This document shows positions 13,298-24,966 of a stretch of DNA of 64,000 nucleotides, piece by piece; the first letter of the stretch is position 1, and each line of letters starts with the position of its first letter. Source of the stretch: Streptomyces sp. TN58 (GTDB taxonomy: Bacteria > Actinomycetota > Actinomycetes > Streptomycetales > Streptomycetaceae); the NCBI RefSeq assembly GCF_001941845.1, contig NZ_CP018870.1, positions 1,364,001-1,428,000 on the forward strand, written 5' to 3'. A program made the translations under genes and the position numbers. The notes under the pieces were generated by a model. It made no database searches. It was not told the origin of the DNA and saw only the letters and a list, made by a program, of their open reading frames with translations.

Positions 13298-14580
13298 GCG
13301 AGTTTCCCGTCCACGACCGTTGCCCGGCCCCGCAGGAAGGTGTGAGTGACGCGTCCGGGAAGCTCACGGCCCTCATAGGGCGTGTTGCGGCTCCGGGAGG
13401 CGAAGTGTGCGGGGTCCACGACACCACGGTACGAGGTGTCGACCAGGGTGAGGTTCGCGGGTTCACCTGCCGAGACGGGGCGGCCGTGGCCCGCCAGGCC
13501 GCCGATGCGCGCCGGGGCGTAGGACATCCGTTCGGCGACGCCCGCCCAGTCGAGCAGTCCGGTCTCCACCATCGTCTGCTGGACGACGGAGAGCGCGGTC
13601 TCCAGGCCGACCATGCCCATGGCGGCGGAGGCCCACTCGCAGTCCTTGTCCTCGTGCGGGTGCGGGGCGTGGTCGGTGGCGACGATGTCGATCGTGCCGT
13701 CGGCGAGGGCCTCGCGCAGGGCCATGACGTCGCGCTCGGTGCGCAGCGGCGGGTTGACCTTGTAGACCGCGTTGTAGGAGCGGACCAGCTCGTCGGTGAG
13801 GAGCAGGTGGTGCGGGGTGACCTCGGCGGTGACGTCGATGCCGCGGGACTTGGCCCAGCGGACGATCTCGACGGAGCCGGCGGTGGAGAGGTGGCAGATG
13901 TGGACGCGGGAGCCGACGTGCTCGGCGAGGAGGACGTCGCGGGCGATGATCGACTCCTCGGCGACGGCGGGCCAGCCGCCGAGGCCGAGCTCGGCGGAGA
14001 CGACGCCCTCGTTCATCTGGGCGCCCTCGGTGAGGCGGGGCTCCTGGGCGTGCTGGGCGACGACTCCGCCGAAGGCCTTCACGTACTCCAGGGCCCGGCG
14101 CATGATCACGGCGTCGTCGACGCACTTGCCGTCGTCGGAGAAGACGGTGACGCGGGCGGCGGACTCGTGCATGGCGCCCAGCTCGGAGAGCTGCTTGCCC
14201 TCCAGGCCGACGGTGACGGCGCCGATGGGCTGCACGTCGCAGTAGCCGGACTCCTTGCCCAGGCGCCAGACCTGCTCGACGACGCCGGCGGTGTCGGCGA
14301 CGGGGAAGGTGTTCGCCATGGCGAAGACGGCGGTGTAGCCGCCGGAGGCGGCGGCGCGGGTGCCGGTGAGGACGGTCTCGGAGTCCTCGCGGCCGGGCTC
14401 GCGCAGGTGGGTGTGCAGGTCGACGAGGCCGGGGAGGAGGACCTGGCCGGCGGCCTCGATCACGGTCGCGCCGTCTGCGGGGAGGTCCTGGCCGACCTGG
14501 GCGATGGTCTCGCCGTCGATCAGGACGTCCTGCGCCTCGCCGCCGAGTACCTTCGCGCCACGGATAAGGATCTTGCTCAT
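13294..14580 (-). CDS. pyrC: Dihydroorotase
   Basis: Zinc enzyme that closes carbamoyl aspartate to dihydroorotate. The 428-aa class I protein has the metal site [10 protein letters not shown], HxCH-type contacts around [20 protein letters not shown] and the catalytic ATDHAPH. ATG 14580 lies 2 nt past the pyrB stop, so the two are coupled. Confidence 0.97.
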   Translation of the reverse strand: MSKILIRGAKVLGGEAQDVLIDGETIAQVGQDLPADGATVIEAAGQVLLPGLVDLHTHLREPGREDSETVLTGTRAAASGGYTAVFAMANTFPVADTAGVVEQVWRLGKESGYCDVQPIGAVTVGLEGKQLSELGAMHESAARVTVFSDDGKCVDDAVIMRRALEYVKAFGGVVAQHAQEPRLTEGAQMNEGVVSAELGLGGWPAVAEESIIARDVLLAEHVGSRVHICHLSTAGSVEIVRWAKSRGIDVTAEVTPHHLLLTDELVRSYNAVYKVNPPLRTERDVMALREALADGTIDIVATDHAPHPHEDKDCEWASAAMGMVGLETALSVVQQTMVETGLLDWAGVAERMSYAPARIGGLAGHGRPVSAGEPANLTLVDTSYRGVVDPAHFASRSRNTPYEGRELPGRVTHTFLRGRATVVDGKLA

Positions 14581-14582
14581 GG

Positions 14583-15572
14583 TTACTTGCTCTCCTCGGT
14601 GCGGGCGGCGGGGGTGGTGGTGACGGCGGGCTCGGAGCCTCCGAGCAGCAGGTAGAGGACGGCCATCCGGGTGGAGACGCCGTTGGCGACCTGTTCGACG
14701 GCGGTGCAGCGGTCGGAGTCTGCGACCTGGGCGGTGATCTCCATGCCGCGGTTCATCGGGCCGGGGTGCATCACGATGGCGTGCTCGGGCATCTTGGCCA
14801 TGCGGTCGCCGTCGAGGCCGTAGCGGCGGGAGTACTCGCGCTCGGTCGGGAAGAAGGCGGCGTTCATGCGTTCGCGCTGCACACGGAGCATCATCACCGC
14901 ATCCGACTTCGGCAGCACGTCGTCGAGGCTGTAGGAGACCTCGCACGGCCAGGTCTCGACGCCGATGGGGACGAGGGTGGGCGGGGCCACCAGGGTGACC
15001 TCGGCGCCGAGGGTGTGCAGCAGGTGGACGTTGGAGCGGGCCACGCGGCTGTGCAGGACGTCGCCGACGATGGTGATGCGGCGGCCGTCGAGGTCCTTGC
15101 CCAGGCCCGCGTCGCGGCCGACGAGGCGGCGGCGCATGGTGAAGGCGTCCAGGAGGGCCTGGGTGGGGTGCTCGTGGGTGCCGTCGCCGGCGTTGACGAC
15201 GGCGGAGTCGATCCAGCCGGAGGTCGCGAGCCGGTAGGGGGCGCCGGAGGCGTGGTGGCGGATGACGACGGCGTCGGCGCCCATGGCCTCCAGGGTCAGC
15301 GCGGTGTCCTTGAGGGATTCGCCCTTGGAGACCGAGGAGCCCTTGGCGGAGAAGTTGATGACGTCGGCGGACAGGCGCTTGGCGGCCGCCTCGAAGGAGA
15401 TCCGGGTGCGGGTGGAGTCCTCGAAGAAGAGGTTGACGACGGTGAGACCGCGCAGGGTGGGCAGCTTCTTGATCGGCCGGTCCGCGACGCGGGCCATCTC
15501 CTCGGCGGTGTCGAGGATCAGGACGGCGTCGTCGCGCGTGAGATCGGCGGCCGAGATGAGGTGGCGCTTCAT
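14583..15572 (-). CDS. pyrB: Aspartate carbamoyltransferase, catalytic subunit
   Basis: Condenses carbamoyl phosphate with aspartate, the committed step of pyrimidine synthesis. The 329-aa protein has the carbamoyl-phosphate site [13 protein letters not shown], the [14 protein letters not shown] loop, [14 protein letters not shown] and HPGPMNRG. No regulatory pyrI gene is present. It lies 144 nt after pyrR; that gap contains a tandem repeat. Confidence 0.97.
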   Translation of the reverse strand: MKRHLISAADLTRDDAVLILDTAEEMARVADRPIKKLPTLRGLTVVNLFFEDSTRTRISFEAAAKRLSADVINFSAKGSSVSKGESLKDTALTLEAMGADAVVIRHHASGAPYRLATSGWIDSAVVNAGDGTHEHPTQALLDAFTMRRRLVGRDAGLGKDLDGRRITIVGDVLHSRVARSNVHLLHTLGAEVTLVAPPTLVPIGVETWPCEVSYSLDDVLPKSDAVMMLRVQRERMNAAFFPTEREYSRRYGLDGDRMAKMPEHAIVMHPGPMNRGMEITAQVADSDRCTAVEQVANGVSTRMAVLYLLLGGSEPAVTTTPAARTEESK

Positions 15573-15610
15573 CTGGATGGCTCCGTAGGTCGGGAGGTCA
15601 GGTGCGGGCG

Positions 15611-15653
15611 GACTGACGTGCAGCGGACTGACGTGCAGCGGACTGACGTGCAG
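15611..15653. repeat. Tandem 15-bp repeat between pyrR and pyrB
   Basis: The unit GACTGACGTGCAGCG occurs twice in full and a third time as 13 bp (15611-15625, 15626-15640, 15641-15653), all identical. It occupies part of the 144-nt pyrR-pyrB spacer, in an operon whose other genes mostly overlap. Confidence 0.95.
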
Positions 15654-15716
15654 GCGTGCGCGGCGGGCAGGGCAGGGCTCGGCGCGGACCCCGCCGGGGT
15701 CCGTCGTCGTGGTGGG

Positions 15717-16336
<620 letters not shown>

Positions 16337-16470
16337 CGTCTGATGTACGTCTCCCACGGTACCAGGGGAGCTGTGGTGCCCCGGCACCGGGGGCCGGCGG
16401 CAGGGCGCCCACGGGGCTGCTGGCGCCCCTCTCCCGGGGGGATGAAGACCATTCGGCTTGACGCACCCAA

Positions 16471-16485
16471 GTAACGCTGCGTAAC
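16471..16485. promoter_or_regulatory. BldD operator (BldD box) upstream of bldD
   Basis: The 15-mer GTAACGCTGCGTAAC fits every position of the published BldD consensus nTnACnC(A/T)GnGTnAn and lies 94 nt before the bldD ATG. A second palindrome, CTCACAGTGAG, follows directly at 16486-16496. BldD autoregulation is established in S. coelicolor. This box could also influence the divergent pyrR promoter. Confidence 0.8.
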
Positions 16486-16579
16486 CTCACAGTGAGTTAC
16501 CAGCCGCGCGGCGGAGCCGCACGTAGTTATGTAGTCGCAGTGTCCTTTCCGTCACAGCGTCACAGCGTCCGGGAGCGTT

Positions 16580-17080
16580 ATGTCCAGCGAATACGCCAAA
16601 CAGCTCGGGGCCAAGCTCCGCGCCATCCGCACCCAGCAGGGCCTTTCCCTCCACGGTGTCGAGGAGAAGTCGCAGGGCCGGTGGAAGGCCGTGGTGGTCG
16701 GGTCGTACGAGCGCGGGGACCGCGCCGTGACCGTCCAGCGCCTGGCCGAGCTGGCGGACTTCTACGGGGTGCCGGTGCAGGAACTGCTGCCGGGCACGAC
16801 TCCCGGCGGAGCGGCCGAGCCGCCGCCGAAGCTGCGCCTCGACCTGGAGCGCCTGGCGGGCGTCCCCGCGGAGAAGGCCGGCCCGCTGCAGCGTTACGCG
16901 GCGACGATCCAGAGCCAGCGCGGTGACTACAACGGCAAGGTGCTGTCGATCCGCCAGGACGACCTGCGCACCCTGGCCGTCATCTACGACCAGTCGCCCT
17001 CGGTGCTGACCGAGCAGCTCATCAGCTGGGGCGTGCTGGACGCGGACGCCCGTCGCGCGGTGGCGCACGAGGACGTCTGA
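16580..17080 (+). CDS. bldD: BldD, c-di-GMP-responsive master repressor of development
   Basis: Global repressor of Streptomyces sporulation genes. The tetrameric second messenger c-di-GMP glues two BldD subunits together to allow DNA binding. The 166-aa protein has an N-terminal Xre-type helix-turn-helix (about residues 8-70, GAKLRAIRTQQGLSLHGVEE) and a C-terminal effector domain. The c-di-GMP signature RxD-x8-RxxD is intact: R114-G-D116 and R125-Q-D-D128. The ATG start gives the canonical MSSEYAKQLGAKLRAIR. The gene is transcribed alone, between a BldD box and a very strong terminator. Confidence 0.98.
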   Translation: MSSEYAKQLGAKLRAIRTQQGLSLHGVEEKSQGRWKAVVVGSYERGDRAVTVQRLAELADFYGVPVQELLPGTTPGGAAEPPPKLRLDLERLAGVPAEKAGPLQRYAATIQSQRGDYNGKVLSIRQDDLRTLAVIYDQSPSVLTEQLISWGVLDADARRAVAHEDV

Positions 17081-17110
17081 TCCTCGCGCTCCACACCAGC
17101 AGAAACGTTT

Positions 17111-17154
17111 ACCGGTGGGTGCCGGGCCCTTGCGGGGGCCCGGCACCCACCGGT
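17111..17154 (+). terminator. Strong intrinsic terminator of bldD
   Basis: A 19-bp perfect stem (left arm 17111-17129, ACCGGTGGGTGCCGGGCCC; right arm 17136-17154) is followed by TTTTT, a textbook rho-independent signal 30 nt after the bldD stop. Confidence 0.9.
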
Positions 17155-17226
17155 TTTTTCGTCCCGCCGCGCTCCGAGGGCGTGTTTCGCAAAACGCCCT
17201 AGGGCCGAGGGCCGTACGGGCGCAAC

Positions 17227-17262
17227 GGAAGGGCCCGCAGCGCACATGCTGCGGGCCCTTCC
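17227..17262 (-). terminator. Terminator of nusB
   Basis: A perfect 14-bp stem, GGAAGGGCCCGCAG / CTGCGGGCCCTTCC, with an 8-nt loop lies 35 nt past the nusB stop, between the convergent bldD and nusB genes. Confidence 0.75.
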
Positions 17263-17297
17263 GAATGGCGGTGCCGGTGCCGCGGGGCGGCGTGCCG

Positions 17298-17732
17298 TCA
17301 GCTCTCGCTGCGCCGCAGGCTCGGCTTGAGGTCCTTGAAGCGGGCCAGCAGCCCGTTCACGAACGAGGGGGACTCGTCCGTGGAGAACTCCTTGGCGAGC
17401 TGGACGGCCTCGTCGATGGCCACGGCGTCCGGGGTGTCGTCCACCCAGATCAGCTCGTAGGCACCGAGCCGCACGATGTTCCGGTCCGCGGCCGGCATGC
17501 GGTCGAGGTCCCAGTCCACGGCGTAGGTGACGATCAGGTCGTCGATGCGGTTCACCTTGTCGGCGTAACCCTCGACCAGATCCATCGTGAAGGCGTTGAC
17601 CGGCGGCTGCCGGTCGTCCGACCGCGCGTGGCGGATCCAGTCCGCGAGGACCTCGCGGACGGACACCCCGCGCTGGTCGGCCTCGAACAGGATCTGGAAG
17701 GCGCGCTTGCGCGCGTTGCTCCGGGCAGCCAC
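17298..17732 (-). CDS. nusB: Transcription antitermination factor NusB
   Basis: Binds boxA RNA with NusE/S10 to promote processive rRNA transcription. The 144-aa all-helical protein has the arginine-rich N-terminus AARSNARKRAFQILFEAD and the conserved IDEAVQLAKEFSTDESPSFVN C-terminal segment. GTG 17732 is 2 nt past the efp stop, so it is co-translated with efp. Confidence 0.95.
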   Translation of the reverse strand: MAARSNARKRAFQILFEADQRGVSVREVLADWIRHARSDDRQPPVNAFTMDLVEGYADKVNRIDDLIVTYAVDWDLDRMPAADRNIVRLGAYELIWVDDTPDAVAIDEAVQLAKEFSTDESPSFVNGLLARFKDLKPSLRRSES

Positions 17733-17734
17733 GG

Positions 17735-18301
17735 TTAGCTGTTCACCCGGCCGAGGTAGTCGCTGGTGCGGGTGTCGACCTTGACCTTCTCGCCCGTGTT
17801 GACGAACAGCGGGACCTGGATCTCGTGGCCGGTCTCCAGCTTGGCGGGCTTGGTGCCGCCGGTGGAGCGGTCGCCCTGGACGCCCGGGTCGGTGTGCTCG
17901 ATGGTGAGCTCGACGGCGGCGGGGAGCTCGACGTAGAGAACCGAGCCCTCGTGCTGCGCGACCGAGGCGGTGAAGCCCTCGATGAGGAAGTTGGCGGCGT
18001 CGCCGACGGCCTTCGGGTCGACCATCAGCTGGTCATAGGTCTGCATGTCCATGAAGACGAAGTACTCGCCGTCCATGTACGAGAACTGCATGTCACGGCG
18101 GTCGATGGTGGCCGTCTCGACCTTCGTGCCGGCGTTGAAGGTCTTGTCGACGACCTTGCCGGAAAGCACGTGCTTGAGCTTGGTGCGCACGAAGGCCGGG
18201 CCCTTGCCGGGCTTGACGTGCTGGAACTCGACGACGGACCAGAGCTGGTCACCGTCGAGCTTGAGCACCATGCCGTTCTTGAGGTCGTTCGTGGAAGCCA
18301 C
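17735..18301 (-). CDS. efp: Translation elongation factor P
   Basis: Rescues ribosomes stalled at polyproline. The 188-aa, three-domain protein has the KOW-like domain I with the tip loop [12 protein letters not shown], where Lys33 corresponds to the residue modified in E. coli. The loop has the proline-containing actinobacterial form, which works without modification in Corynebacterium, and no EpmA/EpmB genes are nearby. Domains II/III are normal ([20 protein letters not shown]). The GTG start gives [10 protein letters not shown]. Efp-nusB is a conserved pair. Confidence 0.97.
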   Translation of the reverse strand: MASTNDLKNGMVLKLDGDQLWSVVEFQHVKPGKGPAFVRTKLKHVLSGKVVDKTFNAGTKVETATIDRRDMQFSYMDGEYFVFMDMQTYDQLMVDPKAVGDAANFLIEGFTASVAQHEGSVLYVELPAAVELTIEHTDPGVQGDRSTGGTKPAKLETGHEIQVPLFVNTGEKVKVDTRTSDYLGRVNS

Positions 18302-18360
18302 GGTTGCGGAATCTCCTGCACTGGAAGACCACGGGTGCGCGCACCACCCGGCAGTGCGGG

Positions 18361-19467
18361 CTAGAGCGCGAGCAGCTCCTTGGTCGTAATGGTGAGTAGC
18401 TCGGGACCGCCGTCCGCCTCGGGGCGTACGACGAGCGTGTCATCGATCCGGACACCTCCCCTGCCGGGGAGGTGAACCCCCGGTTCGACGGTGACCGGCA
18501 CGCAAGCGTCCAGTTTACCCATTGCCGTAGGTGCAAGCTGCGGGTCCTCGTCGATTTCGAGGCCGACACCGTGTCCCGTCGACGGAGCGAGGGCTTCCGC
18601 GTGCCCCGCGGAGTCCAGTACGGAGCGGGCCGCGTGATCCACCTCCCGGTAGGCGGCCCCCGGCACGAGCGCCTCCCGGCCCGCCCGCTGGGCGGTGAAG
18701 ACGCAGTCGTAGAGCTCGATCTGCCAGTCGGCCGGTGTGGTCCCGATGACGAACGTACGGCCGATCTCGCACCGGTAGCCGCGGTAGTTGGCGCCCAGGC
18801 ACACGGAGAGGAAGTCCCCTTCCTCCACCCTGCGGTCGGAGGGCCGGTGCCGGGAGCGCCCGGAGTGCGGTCCGGTGCCGACGGAGGTGGGGAAGGCCGG
18901 GCCGTCCGCGCCGTGGTCGACGAGCCGGCGCTCCAGCTCCAGCGCGAGGTGGCGTTCGGTGCGTCCGACGAGGATGGACTCCAGCAGTTCGCCCAGTGCC
19001 TGGTCGGCGATCTCGGCGGCGATCCGCAGGCAGGCGATCTCCCCCTCGTCCTTGACGAGGCGCTGCTGTTCGACGGCGTTGCCGAGGTCGGCGAGGCGAA
19101 GCCGGGGCGCGACGGAGCCCAGGGCCCGGTGCCGGGCGACGGTGAGGTGGTGTTCCTCCACGGCGAGCGAGTCGGCCCGTCCGGAGGAGGCGGCGTCGGC
19201 GGCCGCGACGGCGGGGTCGCCGCCGCGGCCGGCCAGCACGGTGACCCGGAGGTGTTCGTCGAGGCGTCCCTCGTCGGCCTCGCCGGTGGGTGCGCCGGCG
19301 CAGAACATCGCGTCCTCGGTCGGTCCGACGAGCAGTACGGCGCCGAGCGGTGACGCCCCGGAGAGGTAGCGGACGTTCGCCGGACGCGTGATCAGCGCTG
19401 CGGCGTTCCCCGCGGCGGCGCATCGGTCGCGAAGCAGGCCCCGACGGGCGGCGTACACGTCTGACAT
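18361..19467 (-). CDS. M24-family peptidase homologue (Xaa-Pro aminopeptidase fold) with altered metal ligands
   Basis: A 368-aa protein with the creatinase-like N-terminal domain (about 1-140) and pita-bread M24 domain (about 145-360). Aligning to E. coli AMPP, the five metal ligands D, D, H, E, E fall on Cys223 ([11 protein letters not shown]), Glu234 (CEIGRTF), His299 (TGHGVG), Glu328 (VEPGV) and Asp342 (RIDD). Three of five are therefore substituted. It may use another metal geometry, or act as a non-peptidase. It lies 59 nt upstream of efp on the same strand, a position often taken by a prolidase-like gene; the link to proline-peptide turnover is inference. Confidence 0.85.
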   Translation of the reverse strand: MSDVYAARRGLLRDRCAAAGNAAALITRPANVRYLSGASPLGAVLLVGPTEDAMFCAGAPTGEADEGRLDEHLRVTVLAGRGGDPAVAAADAASSGRADSLAVEEHHLTVARHRALGSVAPRLRLADLGNAVEQQRLVKDEGEIACLRIAAEIADQALGELLESILVGRTERHLALELERRLVDHGADGPAFPTSVGTGPHSGRSRHRPSDRRVEEGDFLSVCLGANYRGYRCEIGRTFVIGTTPADWQIELYDCVFTAQRAGREALVPGAAYREVDHAARSVLDSAGHAEALAPSTGHGVGLEIDEDPQLAPTAMGKLDACVPVTVEPGVHLPGRGGVRIDDTLVVRPEADGGPELLTITTKELLAL

Positions 19468-19585
19468 GTCTTCGAGCCTACGAGCGCCCTGCGGATCCGG
19501 CCCGGCGAGCGCGTCCGGACGAGGTGCGGTACGGCCTCGGCAGTGCCGCCGGCCCTGCCCGGCCAGCTTCCCCGCCGGGCGGCCG

Positions 19586-20374
19586 CTACCAGCCGCCGGG
19601 GGCCGGGAGGGCTCTGGCCAGGGCCTCGTCGAGGGCGCGGGCGGTGCCTTCGACGTCGAGCTGGGAGTTGTCGATGATCGGCAGTCCCGAGCCGTACCAG
19701 CCGGCCATCCGGCCGTGGATGCGGGCGACCTCCTCGTCGGAGAGGCGGCGGTTGCCGGAGCGCTCGGCGTTGCGCTCCAGGACGATCTCCAGGCCGGGCA
19801 GGAGCACGACCGGCAGCAGCGTCGGCCCCACGTGCCGCTTCCAGCCGCCCAGCCCGACCACGGGCCGGTCGGGGAAGACCGCGTCGTCGAGGATGCAGGA
19901 GATGCCGTTGGCCAGGTAGTTGCGGGCGGCGAAACCGCAGGTGCGGCGGGCGAGCCGGTACTGCGCCTCGGAGTGCTCGTTCCAGCCGGCCTGCGGGTCG
20001 GCGAAGCCGGAGCAGACCCACTCGCGCACGTCGTCCAGGCTGACGTGGGCGGTCGGCACGGGCCGGGTGCTGGCCCAGTGGCGGGCCACGGTGGTCTTGC
20101 CCGCCCCGGCGGGCCCGATCAGCAGTACGGCGAGCACGGCGCCGCCGGTTCCCGCCACCGCGGGCGGCAGCGGGATGTGGCCGGTGGCCTCCGGTACGGG
20201 CGCCACGTGGGGCGGCGGCGGGGCCTGGTGGGGGGATGGGGCCTGCTGCTGGGACGGCGGCGGGGGCGGGGGCGAACCCGGCCAGCCCTGCGCCGGGGGT
20301 ATAGGCGGCTGCGGGGGCGCCGCAGGACGCTGCCCCGGCTGCCCCCAGCCCCCGCCACCCACTCCTTGGTGCAT
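19586..20374 (-). CDS. P-loop ATPase/kinase with proline-rich N-terminus, function unknown
   Basis: A 262-aa protein. Residues 1-75 are low-complexity Pro/Gln/Gly-rich, suggestive of a disordered or surface-interaction tail. The remainder is a P-loop NTPase with Walker A IGPAGAGKTTVARHWA at about residue 86, a VSLDDVREWVCSG segment, and a lid-like stretch of Arg residues (RNAERSGNRRLSDEEV). This pattern resembles zeta-toxin or polynucleotide-kinase-like small-molecule kinases. The substrate cannot be named. ATG 20374 is the only good start. It lies between aroQ and the M24 peptidase homologue. Confidence 0.8.
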   Translation of the reverse strand: MHQGVGGGGWGQPGQRPAAPPQPPIPPAQGWPGSPPPPPPSQQQAPSPHQAPPPPHVAPVPEATGHIPLPPAVAGTGGAVLAVLLIGPAGAGKTTVARHWASTRPVPTAHVSLDDVREWVCSGFADPQAGWNEHSEAQYRLARRTCGFAARNYLANGISCILDDAVFPDRPVVGLGGWKRHVGPTLLPVVLLPGLEIVLERNAERSGNRRLSDEEVARIHGRMAGWYGSGLPIIDNSQLDVEGTARALDEALARALPAPGGW

Positions 20375-20467
20375 CCGCTGCCACTTTCGTCTCGTTCCTG
20401 CGACTGATGCGAGAACGTTATATGACCGCGGGGGTCCGGCCGTCCACCAGGCCGCCGGCCCGGGGTG

Positions 20468-23692
<3,225 letters not shown>

Positions 23693-23825
23693 CGATGCTC
23701 CTCATGCTCGCGCCTGGTACTGCGACGGCGCGATCGGGTGCGCGGCCCGGACCCGCCTCTCCCGAATCCTCCCACGTCCGGAGTGGTTTCCCGGGCCCCG
23801 GTCCAGCTATCGGACGCCTTGGCGG

Positions 23826-24017
23826 TCAGCGGACCCGGCTGCGGCGCCTGCGGAGCCAGCTGATCGCCGTCCAGACGCCGACGGAACCCACGAGTCCGAA
23901 GACGATCGCCTTGGCCCAGACCGGCAGGCCTCCGAAGGCCACCCTGACGAGGGTGAAGAGCGCGAAGGCGATGTCCCACTTCGACGCGAGCACGTGGTCC
24001 GTGTCCGTCCCGTCCAT
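23826..24017 (-). CDS. Small membrane protein, hypothetical
   Basis: A 63-aa ORF with one or two hydrophobic helices (about 16-32 and 35-53) and a basic C-terminal tail (WLRRRRSRVR). ATG 24017 is preceded by AGGGGG. It lies between aroE and aroC on the same strand with its own spacing (115 and 133 nt). No function can be assigned, and coding status rests on the ribosome site and membrane-protein composition. Confidence 0.55.
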   Translation of the reverse strand: MDGTDTDHVLASKWDIAFALFTLVRVAFGGLPVWAKAIVFGLVGSVGVWTAISWLRRRRSRVR

Positions 24018-24132
24018 CCCATCCCCCTGTGGAAGTGCAGGTGAACAGGGTAACGGCTGACATTACCGACGAGTAGTCGAATACCCGTCCGGATGACTGG
24101 ATCCGGCGGGCGGGCCGCGCCGCAGCGACGTC

Positions 24133-24960
24133 TCAGCAGGATCCGGAGAGGGCCGCGAGGCCCGCCCGCCGCATCACTTCGAGCGGCGCCGGGGAGCGGC
24201 CGGTCATCTGCTCGACCTGGAGGACCGCCTGGTGCACCAGCAGGTCCAGGCCGCCGAGGAGCTTGCCGCCGCGCTGCGACCAGGCTGCCGCGAGGGCGGT
24301 CGGCCAGGGGTCGTAGAGGACGTCGAAGAGGGTGCCCGGCGCGGCCGGTACCGCCGCGGCCAGCGCGTCGGTGGCCCCGGCCGGTGTGGTCGCGACGACC
24401 AGCGGGGCCTCCAGCGCCGCGGCCGCCCCGGACCAGTCGGCCGTGCGTACGGGGACGCCCAGCCGCTCGCCCCACTGGCGCATCTCGTCGGCGCGCGCCG
24501 AGGAGCGGACGTACGCCGTGACCTCGCCGGTGCAGATCCGCGACAGCGCGGCGAGCGCCGAGGAGGCGGTGGCCCCGGCGCCGAGGATGGCGGCCGAGGA
24601 GACCTTCTCGACGCCGCGCTCGTGGAGTGCGGCGACGATGCCGGGGATGTCGGTGTTGTCGCCCAGGCGCCGGCCGTCCCGCGTGAGGACGACCGTGTTG
24701 ACGGCCTCGACGGAGGCCGCCGTGTCGCTGACGCCGTCCAGCAGCGGGATGACCGCCCGCTTGAGCGGCATGGTCAGCGACAGCCCGGCCCATTCGGGGC
24801 CGAGCCCGGCGACGAAACCGGGGAGCGCGGCCTCGTCGATCTCGAAGCGGTCGTACGACCAGTCGTCGAGGCCGAGCTCCCGATAGGCGGCACGGTGGAG
24901 CACCGGTGAGAGCGAGTGCTCGATGGGTGAACCCAGCACCGCGGCCCGTATCCGTGTCAT
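24133..24960 (-). CDS. aroE: Shikimate dehydrogenase
   Basis: NADPH-dependent reduction of dehydroshikimate. The 275-aa protein has VLGSPIEHSLSP at the N-terminus, the catalytic lysine in LSLTMPLKRAV, GDNTDIPG and the Rossmann glycine motif AILGAGATASSA. It starts 6 nt after the mltG stop, so it is cotranscribed with mltG. Confidence 0.94.
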   Translation of the reverse strand: MTRIRAAVLGSPIEHSLSPVLHRAAYRELGLDDWSYDRFEIDEAALPGFVAGLGPEWAGLSLTMPLKRAVIPLLDGVSDTAASVEAVNTVVLTRDGRRLGDNTDIPGIVAALHERGVEKVSSAAILGAGATASSALAALSRICTGEVTAYVRSSARADEMRQWGERLGVPVRTADWSGAAAALEAPLVVATTPAGATDALAAAVPAAPGTLFDVLYDPWPTALAAAWSQRGGKLLGGLDLLVHQAVLQVEQMTGRSPAPLEVMRRAGLAALSGSC

Positions 24961-24966
24961 GTCCTG

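Noticed and set aside
15611..15653. CRISPR-like array
   Set aside because: 15-bp contiguous tandem units without spacers.
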